DNA from: Plectrocnemia conspersa
Lineage: Eukaryota > Arthropoda > Insecta > Trichoptera > Polycentropodidae
Reading direction: 5' to 3'
DNA: 64,000 nt
NCBI GenBank assembly: GCA_009617715.1
Contig: VTFK01000153.1
Location: 682,001 to 746,000 of the forward strand
In this document: in pieces, positions 12,126 to 22,718 of the stretch
Layout of the letters: every line of letters starts with the position of its first letter
Numbering within the stretch: the stretch's first letter is position 1
The notes under the pieces: model-generated
Database searches by the model: none
Seen by the model: the letters and a program-made list of their open reading frames with translations, nothing else
Told to the model about the DNA's origin: nothing
Position numbers and translations under genes: made by a program

Positions 12126-12555
12126 ATGAAAAAATAATTATATTTCATATCGCGCGGTTTTATTTTGTATTGCAATGCACGTGGAATTATTTAACGTTTT
12201 GAAAGCAATATTAAAAAAATCTAAAGCATGTAAATGGACTCTACGTCTTGAAACAATATCACACATAATAAATTCACACGGTTACCTAACAATTGTGCAT
12301 ATAGATAAAAGTAAAAGGTAGCTATAAGATTGTCTTATAAGTAATACAATCCAATTCCTAAGTCATAGTTGGATATTACTCTAGGTATAATAGTTTGGTT
12401 CATGATTCCATTATGATACTTGATTAAAATTTACGATGGAAGAACAAATATACAAAATTGCGTGTTAACCAAATTTAATAAAAAAACTGCACTAAAAACA
12501 TTTGTGTTAGAGAAGGTGATTTATTAAATATATGTAAATAATAAATATAGTTTAA
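12126..12555. other. AT-rich sequence, no feature seen
   Basis: AT-rich DNA ending at the stop codon that bounds the short frame at 12556. Nothing else is seen. Confidence 0.5.
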
Positions 12556-12681
12556 AACAATTCGAACAATAATAGTCCTGGATGTGTTAGATCAGCAAAG
12601 ATAGACGATGATGCCCTAGCTGCAGAAATGGAAGCATATTGTACTCAAACTATCAATCAGATGACCGATAAATTAAACTAG
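12556..12681 (+). pseudogene. Short coding-like relic of unknown protein
   Basis: The frame is open from the codon after a TAA at 12553 to a TAG at 12679-12681. It has 41 codons, and the only ATGs are internal. The translated end is balanced and acidic, with an AKIDDDALAAEMEAY segment followed by CTQTINQMTDKLN, unlike the lysine- and isoleucine-rich noise elsewhere in the window. I do not recognise the family. No splice acceptor of good quality precedes it and no poly-A signal is evident at once downstream. It may be the last exon of a gene, the tail of a processed pseudogene or transposon coding debris. Confidence 0.22.
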
Positions 12682-13033
12682 TCTGATTCAAAAGTGCATA
12701 GACACATTAAGAAAAAAAGTAAAAAAAAAAAGTCGGCGTGTATCTGCATATCTCAAGAGCTTCTGGACCCTTAAAGCTGCTCGCCTTTTCTCATTTAATA
12801 ATAAGAGATAAAAAAATAGTGTTGTACAATAAAAATTATCGTAGAAGACAGTGGTAATTCAAAGGTCAAGTAGCAAAACCTTGTGTCATTAACAAAAACT
12901 GTGTCATTAAAAAACTATAATTTATTTTGGGATTACCTAATATATTATAATATGTAATCTTCTTTTACTTTTTGTCTGAAATTAGTCCTGATCAATATTA
13001 TAATTATTTCAACAATATCAAAACCTTAACGGA
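12682..13033. other. AT-rich sequence, no feature seen
   Basis: AT-rich, with an A-rich run at about 12706-12732. Nothing recognisable. Confidence 0.5.
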
Positions 13034-13077
13034 AAATATTGTAGTATATTTAATAAATATATAATACTACAATATTT
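13034..13077. repeat. Perfect 14-bp inverted repeat
   Basis: AAATATTGTAGTAT at 13034-13047 is the exact reverse complement of 13064-13077, with a 16-base AT loop. It could be a small hairpin or one end of a repeat, since a dispersed module begins a few bases downstream. Confidence 0.6.
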
Positions 13078-13083
13078 GACTCG

Positions 13084-13150
13084 ACTCGGGACACACGAGA
13101 GTTCGATCGAGATTTGAAGCAGCCGCTTCCCTCTTCACGTCAACCCTGAT
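13084..13150 (+). repeat. Dispersed repeat module, copy at 58.03 kb
   Basis: The words GGACACACGAGA, GAAGCAGCCGCTT and ATCCAGCT occur in this order here and again at 58026-58146 in the same orientation. The second copy carries an extra 45 or so bases between the first two words. Both are degraded pieces of one unidentified repeat family. Confidence 0.55.
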
Positions 13151-13369
13151 CCAGCTTAGATATATCCATATTTAGAGTAATTATACAAATCATACGTGAT
13201 TCATCATTGTTGCACAAGCATCCTAGACAGATTTGTGTATTTCTTATACAAATAATTGTATTAGTAATATACTCATACAGCTAATTTAAATGAATAAGTT
13301 GATAATGGTATCAGTTAAAATGGTCGGTTAAACAGTGAATTTTTCCATCTGGACAATAATTGAAACCGG

Positions 13370-13640
13370 GATTTTAATCAAAGTCCTGAGATAAAAATCT
13401 ATCTACGTTATCTATCGGTCGTAGTAGCGTCGCGCTAGAGGGGAACATAGCAATTCCATTACTACACAGCGTGTATCGGAACAAACGGTGTCAATTAGCT
13501 AAATTACGTCACTGTGTCTGCCTTATTGAATCAACGCAAATAAGGGAATAGCCTTGCATCCTGATGGAGCTCTACACACCCGTCTCTGCGTCGCAGTCTA
13601 ATGAAAGCGGCTCGAGTTTACTCTGCGATTTTATTATTCA
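13370..13640. promoter_or_regulatory. GC-richer island, candidate cis-regulatory module
   Basis: About 270 bases of complex sequence with CpG words (GTAGCGTCGCGCTAGAGG) and CAATTAGCTAAATTACGTCA at about 13491-13510, which carries TAAT-type and CRE-like words. No frame is open through it. Confidence 0.25.
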
Positions 13641-14149
13641 TAAGACTCTGATTTGTTTGGATAATATATAACAATTATAGCATTAAAAAAATAGTAATAT
13701 ATCAACATGTACATATTGACGCATGTAAAATATATTTCATATAATCTACAATTAATAAAGATTTATAATCAATTATGGTAGTTTTGGAAACGCCTAATTT
13801 TATCGGGAGAATTGCAGCAAAATTAAAAGGAAAAAATATCATTGTAATACTTTTATTTTTTCTAGCTATATTGTAGCAGAAAGTTCAGGTAATTAATACA
13901 CTGAGGAAGTCTCAGGTGCTAGTTTTTACAGGAGCGAACCTCAGGACACGAAGAGATGATAGAATGTTATATGTAAATAAATATTAAACGTTTATAAGAC
14001 TTATTTATTTACAGTACAAATACATATGTTTGTATTTTTGAGTCATTGTCAACGTTTATTAATAAAAGTAAAGAATATATGTAGCACGTTTTTGCTTTAT
14101 CAAGTCATGCAGAAACAAATGTAAGCGTAGCGAATAAAAGCAAACCGAA
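13641..14149. other. AT-rich sequence, no feature seen
   Basis: AT-rich DNA. A more complex patch at 13890-13965 is not recognised. Confidence 0.5.
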
Positions 14150-14470
14150 TTTATTCAGTGCTCTTTGTTGTTAGATAAACATTTGGCCTTTCGCTCCAGA
14201 GCCCTCGTCGGGCGAACACAATATCGCTTAGACTCCCATAGGAAAACAGACGCGATTCAGACACCCCTATTAATTATGGCACAATGTAAATCGTTCCATA
14301 TCTCCTTGCTCTTGTCACTATCGACCCTATTTTAACGCCTTTCTCACTCGCCTCTCTATCAGATTACAGCGAGCAGCTAAAAGCCATAATTAAGTGCTGA
14401 AAGAATGATGGGAAAGTAATAAACGGCCATATTGAATTTAGTAAGTTACCATCTGGCAAGTTGGAATCGT
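14150..14470. promoter_or_regulatory. Island with two facing TAATTATGGC sites
   Basis: A GC-richer island in which the 10-mer TAATTATGGC at 14271-14280 recurs as its exact reverse complement at 14393-14402. TAATTA cores are homeodomain binding words, and a paired inverted arrangement within about 130 bases is typical of regulatory DNA. Other words include GATAAACA (about 14174). It is a candidate enhancer; the target gene is unknown. Confidence 0.33.
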
Positions 14471-15109
14471 AACAAATACGCAAATGCAAGGGGTGAAATA
14501 CCTCAGGCTACTTGAAGGGTTTCTGCAAAGTTTAAAGCTTTCACAGTATATGGGGAAATTCAGCGCTCTAAGCTAGAAGGGTTTATTTGACAAGTGTACT
14601 TTAAGATATAACATAAATTATAGCCCGAAATCGAGAATGCAATAACTGAACAGCAAGTTGTTTTGCGTTCATTATATGTACATTTGACGCAAATCTAAGA
14701 CACAGGTTCTGCTTAACTTTTTAATATAAAAATGAAACATCAGTAGATAAAAGTACTACATATTTGATGTAATTTTAGACTATACCATATTTTATATTTT
14801 TTATAGTTTGTCTGTCTTGCAGTAGTGATTTAACATTAAAGAATTTTATATTTTTAAGCATAATTAATAATGGGTGTATGAGATCAAGTCTTAGAGCTAA
14901 TAATAAATGCTCAGGTTTATGCACAATTTGTTGTAATTTAGAAGTTATTCTTAATACCATTGCTCAAAAATGAAAACATACAATATTTTTCACAACAATT
15001 TGTGACTAAAATATTGCGTTATTTACAGAAAATATTGCACGAACCACCGAATAGCATATTGTCCCGATAAATACCGTAAAAAAACTACAATAAAAATGGA
15101 CGCATGCTA
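14471..15109. other. AT-rich sequence, no gene seen
   Basis: AT-rich DNA. A 61-codon minus-strand frame at 14775-14960 has no recognisable feature. Possibly old repeat debris. Confidence 0.45.
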
Positions 15110-15466
15110 GACAATACATCCCACACTGCGCATAGTATTATTGTTATTTTACCCTTTGTAACCGATCGGCAGAGTAACTATTTGTTCCATTTCTATTTCA
15201 AAGCGTGAACACATTTCAAGGGTGTGTCCAAAAATCCATATAATTGGCTCGCAAACATTTTCATCTAACACGGAAACATGGAGTCACAGCAGCATAGGCG
15301 AGCCAGGAGACTGCATCGGCAGAAAAGACATCTGCGGATCGTCGAAAAAGCATCATGAGAGTACAGCACAACAGAAGCCAGCTGCTTCACAGACATTACA
15401 GCCCACAATAATACAGCTCGACTTGCCAGCAAAAGTTTCCGACTTTCAAGACCCGCCATTCCTACG
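15110..15466. promoter_or_regulatory. GC-richer island upstream of a hairpin
   Basis: Complex sequence with open stretches on both strands (about 100 codons plus, 64 minus) that mirror each other and so look compositional. It ends in the perfect hairpin at 15467-15496, which may mark the end of a mobile element that includes this island. Confidence 0.2.
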
Positions 15467-15496
15467 TCAACGCCTGATAGTGGTATCAGGCGTTGA
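15467..15496. repeat. Perfect 13-bp hairpin with 4-base loop
   Basis: TCAACGCCTGATA at 15467-15479 pairs exactly with 15484-15496 around a GTGG loop. Its GC content is well above the flanks. Such compact hairpins occur near the 3' ends of Helitrons, but the expected CTAG-like terminus a few bases downstream is not present. It could also be a bidirectional terminator-like structure or chance. Confidence 0.65.
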
Positions 15497-16339
15497 TATT
15501 TATATAATATCGGTATTTATATGATGCATGTTAATTCATATACATAAAACCTCTAAACCGTGGACCCCAAGTGGTCCGCAGGCTAAGCCTTATTAAAATA
15601 TACAAATTTTTCTCTCTTCTGGTCGGCGACCCAATATCAACTGTTTGGCGTGGCTCAAGACTTGATATCTCCAGTGCCTGGCATCTTAAAAAAGTTTAAT
15701 CACGCAATCACGAATCTAACATTTTTCAAAAAACAAATTTAAAATGGTTACTACAAATGTTGAGAAAAGTTTTTGTTCTAAAAAACGCAAAAGGTCGCTA
15801 CAGTATAATTAGTATTACTGTGTTATAAATTTTATCAACTATGTTTCTAAAAAAAATTTTAAAGGTTTTGAACAAAATATTAAAAACAGATATACGAATA
15901 AAAAACACTGTAAAAAAAAAAATTAGCAATACTTGTTTTAAAGCCATTTTAGGACAAAAAATAACTTTAGAAAGTTATTTTTATGTTCTATCGTTATGTA
16001 TGTGAGTTCTTTAATTATATAAATTCCTCATAAATTAAATCCTAATGTCAGTAGCTCTATTATGCTGTTAAGGAATTTAAAACTACCAAAATCGAGCAAT
16101 GATTGATTTTGAATGAACTGAACGCATAAATCAACCTAATAGATAAATACCCTATAAATCGTAAGATTCTCAATATTTTATTGAGTGTATGATCCTACAT
16201 ATATATTATGCAATCTTTGAAACGAAAAAAAAACAATTACGTTTAAAAACATACAGATTATCTCAAATATAAATTATGAAAGCAAAAAATTCGAGACTTA
16301 AATGGTAAAAACTCGATGTAAATGAATAATAAAAAAATC
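15497..16339. other. AT-rich sequence, no gene seen
   Basis: A GC-richer patch at 15550-15690 gives way to AT-rich DNA. Nothing recognised. Confidence 0.45.
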
Positions 16340-16610
16340 CTTTGTAGGATCCGCACTTCATTTGGGGTCAAAAACTGATACACGTTTTACGGCACGGTTT
16401 AATGAAAAGGTCCATAATGAAACGGCCCCGACGCGGAATTATCTCTCAAGAGATGCTATTATATCGTCGTTTGTGATCCTTTTTTTTACGGTTTTCACGG
16501 AAAACGATAATCTGAGCTCGGATTTGACACGAAGGTTAAATAACCGAAAAGGTGCAACGGAGTACACATTTCGTTGCCATAATGATTTTTTTTTATAAAA
16601 TTTTGGGTTG
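16340..16610. promoter_or_regulatory. GC-richer island, candidate cis-regulatory module
   Basis: About 260 bases of complex sequence with repeated TTTACGG and ACGG words (about 16385 and 16488). A 78-codon frame has no protein-like feature. Regulatory function is an inference from composition. Confidence 0.22.
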
Positions 16611-17379
16611 AGTCATAAAAGGCGAATACGTGTGTTTATCTTGATTATCAGATTTGCGAATATCCTCATTATTTATGGCTTAATTTAATTTGTAGAGACC
16701 GTTTCCTTTATTTTTTACCACATTTTTATATTTATACACTATGTAGCTTAGGGAAAATCTGCTTTTTATTAGCATACTATAAAATAAAGGCCTTCCGTGT
16801 TTTGTATACAATTTTATAACTTTTGTTGAAACACAAACAGTGGTTTTAAAAATACAATGAAATATAGGACTAGGTCGTGTATACACGTTCATGACCTTTG
16901 CTTTTCACCACACGTTTTTTTTGTATAGCCACGCCATCTGGGTTTATACGCGACATCATCTCTTTTTTGACATTTCTCACATTGTTTAGGGAAGATTGAA
17001 AAAATGACGCATTATAAAAAATACGCAGTATAACACTATCATGTAAAACACTTGAAAGTTCAAAAGAAAAGAAAATAATGAGTATTCAAAGAAGTTAAAT
17101 ACAGATGTAATGAGCACGCACAATACATAACGTATTTAAATTTATGTGTTTACAATATTTGTCAGTATTTTAATAATTAATTAAGGTATTAAATAATACC
17201 ATTAAGAATAATTATCGAAAATTACATTATATATAAATTAATACTAATATTTATTATACATAAAAATATATAATAAACACAACCAAAAGCGCCTAATCAA
17301 AGAATTGATTATCTGTTTTTTAAATTATTTTAAAACTGCTCTTACAGCTATATAAATATTAAATGGGATAAAAATCAAA
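16611..17379. other. AT-rich sequence, no gene seen
   Basis: AT-rich with a modest complex patch near 16880-16985. Nothing recognised. Confidence 0.5.
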
Positions 17380-17530
17380 ATATACTATTTGTCAAAATGC
17401 CCGCGTATTTCCCAGAGCTTAAATGAAAATAATTCATTGCCGAGAAAGATTTTGTGTAAATTGATAATTTACGAGCGAAAGCCCCACTTCGGATCAGAAG
17501 GTAACTAATTCACGACTTTTCACAGAATAA
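17380..17530. promoter_or_regulatory. Short complex patch
   Basis: A small island with GATAATTTACGAGCGAAAGC at about 17463. Too short to judge; listed as a weak regulatory candidate. Confidence 0.15.
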
Positions 17531-17647
17531 AATCAAAGTAATTTTATGGCGTTTTACAATTGTTCAGTTTATGGTATTGATTGTAAAGAAGATAGAAATA
17601 AATTTAATTATGTGTTGTTTTACAATCGCATTTAAATATTTTACTTA

Positions 17648-17745
17648 AAAACAGCTGTACATGACAGCAGCCGCCGTGCGGACGTCGTTCACGGTCGCCG
17701 TCCGAACGACATATGAAATTTGTGGTAGTGTAGTTTGTTAACGAG
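17648..17745 (+). mobile_element. Fragment of the DNA transposon, copy 3
   Basis: The segment matches the GC-rich subterminal block of the elements at 8648 and 41248. It contains AGCTGTACATGACAGCAGCC, then TTCACGGTCGCCGTCCGAAC, then CATATGAAATTTGTGG in the same order. The first word is closest to copy 1, which identifies a shared sub-lineage. Terminal repeats and the rest of the element are missing, so this is a solo internal fragment. Confidence 0.75.
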
Positions 17746-18039
17746 TCAAAAGAAGTTGCTACATTTGAAAAAGGTTTATATGATTTTCATAGCATTATAA
17801 AGATTTACATATACATAATTTAAAATATTATATGTATATTATATTATAAAATAAAACTGCACTATTAAATTAGGTTTCTGGAGCGTAATAAATAATTGCT
17901 CAAATTTTATGCCGTGTATGTATCATAAATATATATTATCTATAATAGATATTTGATTTATTTATTCTTTAAATTAAATCAAGCTCACTTTTCTTATAGA
18001 AAACTTTTACGACCGATTCAAGAGAGAAAGAATTGCGGA
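17746..18039. other. AT-rich sequence, no feature seen
   Basis: AT-rich DNA following the transposon fragment. Confidence 0.5.
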
Positions 18040-18445
18040 AATTAAAAAATCTACATTTGCAGAAAGTCACGTATTTAATCGAAAGAAAATCATCATCGAT
18101 CATATTATAATTGAATCAAATGGAAAACGCATTACGTTTGCAAAAAAATATCACTTATCATTCCAATCGCACATCGATCAACAAAGTACGCGAATTACAC
18201 ACGAAAAGCTTTCAAATTAAATCTTCATTAATCACCAGAGTTTAGCGTGTATCTAATCGCACAAATTTCATCACACTCATCAAACATTTCGCACGAGTAC
18301 ACATTGAATATTTTACACTCAGGCACGACTTTTGCGTGCGTCCGATTTCTAAACGCGATTCGTGAAGACGAAGGCGGATGAAAAAAAGACGAAGAATAAT
18401 ATACGACATGCTAACGAGTTAATGTGCGGTAGGTAAAAGCGATGA
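18040..18445. promoter_or_regulatory. GC-richer island, candidate cis-regulatory module
   Basis: About 400 bases of complex sequence with ATTAATC (about 18227), ATCGATC words (about 18172) and a CpG-rich 3' part (GCGTGCGTCCGATTTC from about 18332). No credible frame. It is a candidate regulatory module, stronger than most here by length. Confidence 0.28.
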
Positions 18446-19499
18446 ATACGAATCTCTTTTGCCGGTTAAAATTAGATAGATCGTACCTGCCCTGCGAAGG
18501 CTGTTCGAAAAGTTCTCGGAATCAGGATATAATAAGTACCTTTATGAAAAATGTTTTATTATATTTTATGCTGAAATTGTATTTCCCAGAAGAGCTACGC
18601 ATTTATTCCAGCAAAGTTCCAATGCCTTGATTTAGACTGATTTGCTAAAGTAGCAATTGTTTATTTCAATGACGATTTCAATAACGACAATTTATTAAGG
18701 TAAAATCTATTTCCAAGTAATGTATTTTTAGATTAAGGTAAGATTTTAACACAAATTTTGTTGATATTTTTATCGCAGAAATATCATGATGGAAAGTATT
18801 TTTTTATTTTAATCTAAGATCATTAAACACTTACATCACTATGATAAAAGATGTTCTAATTTAAGTGTGAATTTTTATTGACTTTTGAAAATAAGCAGAC
18901 CATATTTAAAAAACTGTAATAGTGCCTAATACTATTATATACATACAAAGAGTTATAATTATAAGTTATACTCAATTTTCGCCAAATAAACACACCCGAA
19001 AATACGCCTAGATCCTTAGTGCTTTCAGCTTTTCTCCGATTGTTTGATTTGGTCCGGCCAAGTCGTTATCTCTTAATCGCCAACATTAACTCTAGCTTCG
19101 AAACCAATTGGAGATTTTTGGACGAGTACATATAAATTTAGACTAGAAATTCTCCTATTTATTTAAAGCAGCACATATCCATGACAATAAATAATTTTCA
19201 AGACCATACACTCTCTCGTGGTCAATTTTATATCGCAACATCCAGTAGCGAAGAATCTAAAACTCTTATTTATCCTGGAAGACAGATATGCTATTATAAA
19301 TAAAAACAACTGTGCAGAAAACAAGAACGAAGTACGAAAATTAATAAAAACATATCTATAATAAAATAATCCAAAAAAATATTTTATTACAACGTCCCTT
19401 AGAATCGGCCAAACTTAACCCAACCCTACTAAAATTTAGGCAGGCTAAATTAACAGTAGTATCTATCGGTAAAATCCAAATTTTAACTGTCTAGAATTG
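18446..19499. other. AT-rich DNA with small complex patch
   Basis: Mostly AT-rich. A patch at 18990-19130 is more complex but short. No gene is seen. Confidence 0.45.
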
Positions 19500-19880
19500 C
19501 TGGCAAAATAAATTAGCGCGTCAGCAGTTTGAATGCGATATTACAAGAAAACGTTCAGATGCAAATTCGAGGTCCATTCAATCACCCTACAGACTCAGCG
19601 AAATTCGTAATCTCCTCACATAAGGTACATATCGCGAGTCATTACTGTCAAACTCGCATATTTCATTCCGGTTTATGGCCGTCTTGCGACGGAATTAAAT
19701 TTTGGTCACAAAGCGCCCGTTTCGCCGTACGTTTTCCATTAAATATCCCAAATACGACCTGGGGGTTGTAATTTGTGGTAATAAAACCGCGGACGCAATT
19801 TGGACTTCACGATTGATGATGAAGAATTTTTAGGGATCTTGAAGAGGTTCGAATCGGTGATTTACGAATTATACCTGCCA
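19500..19880. promoter_or_regulatory. Island with TTTATGGCCG word, candidate enhancer
   Basis: About 370 bases of complex sequence. It includes GTTTATGGCCGTC (about 19671), which carries the TTTATGG core bound by Abd-B/caudal-type homeodomains, and several GCG-containing words. An 80-codon frame at 19529-19771 has no protein-like feature. The island directly precedes an AT-rich tandem array. Confidence 0.3.
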
Positions 19881-20004
19881 CAACAGTAAATAGCAAAGGT
19901 AGACATAATTAACACTTTTTATAAAAAAATACTATATCTTTCTCAAATCACAGAAGAAACGACTTAGATACAGTTTTTATGTATTTGTTTATTGGTACAA
20001 GTTT

Positions 20005-20690
20005 TGCATTTAACTGCCATTTTAACTAGTTTTGAAATGAGCTTTAAATGGGCTTTTTTAGAATTTTAATTTCGTTAACATTAACAATTAAAGAAATATC
20101 TTTTAGACAAAGAGCTAGAGTTTTTATTTATGTTTCTCTAAAGTCCCGCATAAAACTTTTTTTAAAACATAAAATTTGACTAACTTTAAATGAACTTTTT
20201 TTTATCTCAATTTAATTAACATTAGCAATTCAAAAATATATTTTTTAGTTATCCAATACCCAATAAGCTAGGGTTTTTATTACTGTTTTTAAAAGTTCTG
20301 TACAAAATACAGCTAATCATATTTGGCTACCTTTTGAACCGGCTTTCAAAGAAGATTTTTTGTGTTTTAATTTAATTAACATTGACAAATATTTTTTTTT
20401 ATTATTTATCAGTAAGCAGTGAGCTGAAAGTTTTATAAATTTTTCTATCAAGCTCTGCATAAAATACAGCTAGTTACATTTAACTAATTTATAAATGACC
20501 CTTGATGAGAATTTAAATGACCTTTGGATAATTACATTAACATTAGCCATTGAAAAATATATTTTTTTGGTCATTTAATAAACAATGAGATAAGGTTTTT
20601 GTTAATGTTTCTTTGAAGTTCAACATAAAATACAGCTAGTCGTATTTCACTATTTTTTAACCGGTTTTGAAATGTGTTTTAAGTGAGCTA
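20005..20690 (+). repeat. Diverged tandem array, about 155-bp unit, about 4.3 copies
   Basis: Four full units and part of a fifth follow each other head to tail. The anchor word TTAACATTA(A/G)C or its variant starts at about 20075, 20217, 20377 and 20537, giving periods of 142, 160 and 160 bases. Each unit continues through an A/T block, a GAGCTAGAGTTTTTATT-like block and a CATAAAATACAGCTAGT-like block. The array starts and ends within a TAAC(T/C)(A/G)GTTTTGAAATG block (about 20034 and 20658). Units are clearly diverged, so the array is old. It could be a satellite relic or an internal repeat of a transposon such as a Helitron. Confidence 0.75.
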
Positions 20691-21438
20691 AATAATATAT
20701 TCCTATACCATCCGATAAACATATTGAAAGCATATTATATAAAACACACTGTACTCATTATTCGATAGTATATGTATATCTACTTGCGTTTAGGTGATGA
20801 TTGTGAAGCAGGTTTGTTTGTTTGTAGATGAAGTTTAATAAATTACCTGAAACAAAAAAGATACTATTAAGTATACATGAATATAAATATAATAATCATA
20901 AAATATTAATATTAAATAGCATCGATTACATATCTGTTCAAAAATATTACTGATACTTAAAAATATTTTATTACACCTTACTGACGCTACAACACAATCG
21001 ATCACCTATAATTGGTGCAATGTGAGCGATTATAAGTCATTGATTGTGTTTTAGCATATTTTAGGTGTTTGAGGGGCCGTTTTAACGCCACATATAACAC
21101 AATTTTATCATAAATTTAAATTTTAGTAATAAGAATGTTTTTCAGTTATACCATAAGTTACTTTATAATTAAAATAGATGTTTATATGTTTTATGTGTAA
21201 ATATAAAAGCCAGTTTTTAATTACATTTACTAATTAGAAAAAAACAATAAACTAAAAATATCAAGCACCTAATCTATTACTTCTAGACCAAAAATGCGCT
21301 TTAAAAATATTAATAATTTTGAGACCTTGGTCTATTTTTATTAAAAAATATTTTGATTTATATATTTTTTAAAGTAAGTGTTTTTCTGCGCAGCATTATA
21401 TATTTTAATAATTAAGAAGTGCAAAATGTTTTCACTTT
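20691..21438. other. AT-rich DNA with an imperfect hairpin
   Basis: AT-rich. At about 20992-21052, AACACAATCGATCAC is nearly the reverse complement of GTCATTGATTGTGTT (two mismatches), and the interior carries CACC/GGTG. This is a weak hairpin with no known identity. Confidence 0.4.
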
Positions 21439-21519
21439 ATTTAAAATCAATAATAAACTAAACATATTTAAAATCTATAATAAATTAAGAATATTTAAAA
21501 TGCATAATAAAATAAAAAT
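21439..21519 (+). repeat. 27-bp tandem repeat, three copies
   Basis: Units starting ATTTAAAAT at 21439, 21466 and 21493 share the pattern ATTTAAAATnnATAATAAA. The period is exactly 27 bases twice. It is a minisatellite in AT-rich DNA. Confidence 0.7.
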
Positions 21520-21959
21520 TATTTTTAAGGTAAAAATATTTTAAATAAATCTTAAAATTTTATTCTTTAACTTTATAATTTAAGATATATTTAAATTAGT
21601 GCTATACAATTTTGTGTAGTTTTCCTTTCAAAGGCGTCAGTAAGAGGGATTTTTGCAACACTGTTTAGTAGTTGGTTGATAATGAATAGTAACTTTACCC
21701 TTTTTTGTTGAAAATGTTTTTTCAAGCGAAATTTTAAAAATTCTTAAAAACTATAACTTTAAATTGCCAACGTTTGCTAAAATTTAAGTACATATTTTTT
21801 CTGTTAAGAGAAGCTAATACAAATCCACATTATTTATATTATACTTTAAATCCCGTATATACTATACATATTTTTAAAAATATTTATTTTAGAATTTGAT
21901 GATTTTTATATATATTTTCATATGCGTTTTACAATTTCAATCGATAAAATCAATTGCAT
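21520..21959. other. AT-rich sequence, no feature seen
   Basis: AT-rich DNA without recognisable structure. Confidence 0.5.
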
Positions 21960-22330
21960 CGTTTATTTTCAAGCGCACCAATACCCGGGATTCCCCATTG
22001 TCAGATTTGCTCACATAAAACACTTACGTCATCTATCAAGCGCGCGCCGGGATACAGCTTAGTGCAATTAAATAAACAGTGAAATATGTTATAATCACAG
22101 CATTTTTCTTACAAGTAAAGTTGAAGATGATTCAAAGTGGTGTAGCAGTTGGAATTATAAACAATATAAACAAAAGTTTAAATTATGAGTGTGCCAGAAA
22201 GTGTTTGGTTAAATAAATAATATATCACGGTTATTCTAACAAAATTACTATTGACTTACTAGGATCTAATATTAAAAGACAAACAACAGTGATTTAGCAA
22301 TTAAAGATATAGTACATTCCAAAGGTAATT
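21960..22330 (+). promoter_or_regulatory. Promoter-like segment with possible non-coding exon
   Basis: A sharp GC-richer patch (about 21975-22070, with TCAAGCGCGCGCCGGGATAC) follows a CACATAAAACA word at about 22012 that could act as a TATA-like box. The next 250 bases are stop-rich and could be an untranslated exon ending at CCAAAG before GTAATT (22319-22330), a plausible splice donor. Further downstream, ATTTTCAG followed by AAT or AAG CAATG occurs at about 22423 and 22624, resembling acceptors. No coding exon was found to complete a gene, so this is a hypothesis: a 5' untranslated exon, a long non-coding RNA or chance. Confidence 0.2.
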
Positions 22331-22665
22331 AAACATATTACAATGGTTATTAAAGAAAATTATCATATTAGTGTTAACAAAAAGTTACATTTTACCCACT
22401 ATATAGTGTCGTTTACAGTTAATTTTCAGAATCAATGTGAGATCCAATAACATTTACGTATGGCAAACAATTAAAATACGACGTACAACTTATCAGCTTA
22501 AGAAGTGATGCCAATCTACGTGTAAATTTTCGGTTGTCGTTTAAATTTAATTTATTAATTATATTAATAGTAATAATGTGTTCAATGTTTAACTCTTGAT
22601 AATGTCTTATTGTTTTTAATTATTTTTCAGAAGCAATGATGGAACAATTTTTTCAAGAAAAACGG
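22331..22665. other. AT-rich sequence downstream of the promoter-like segment
   Basis: Contains the two acceptor-like words near 22423 and 22624. No coding frame is seen. Confidence 0.4.
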
Positions 22666-22718
22666 CTTTGTTTATATATACCAATTCTACAGCGTAGAAT
22701 TGGTATATATAAACAAAG
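22666..22718. repeat. Perfect 25-bp hairpin with 3-base loop
   Basis: The left arm at 22666-22690 (CTTTGTTTATATATACCAAT and five more bases) is the exact reverse complement of 22694-22718, with loop AGC. A 53-base uninterrupted perfect palindrome is rare by chance even in AT-rich DNA, and perfect identity implies recent origin or homogenisation. If transcribed it would form one long stem. It could be a small fold-back element or a template-switch inversion scar. It is shorter than a usual animal pre-miRNA. Confidence 0.85.

Noticed and set aside
12838..12853. CGTAGAAGACAGTG shared with about 38450
   Set aside because: A single 14-base word without flanking similarity; probably chance or a short repeat scrap.
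19840..19865. B-box-like GGTTCGAATC
   Set aside because: No A-box upstream and no tRNA stems; it lies inside a complex island.
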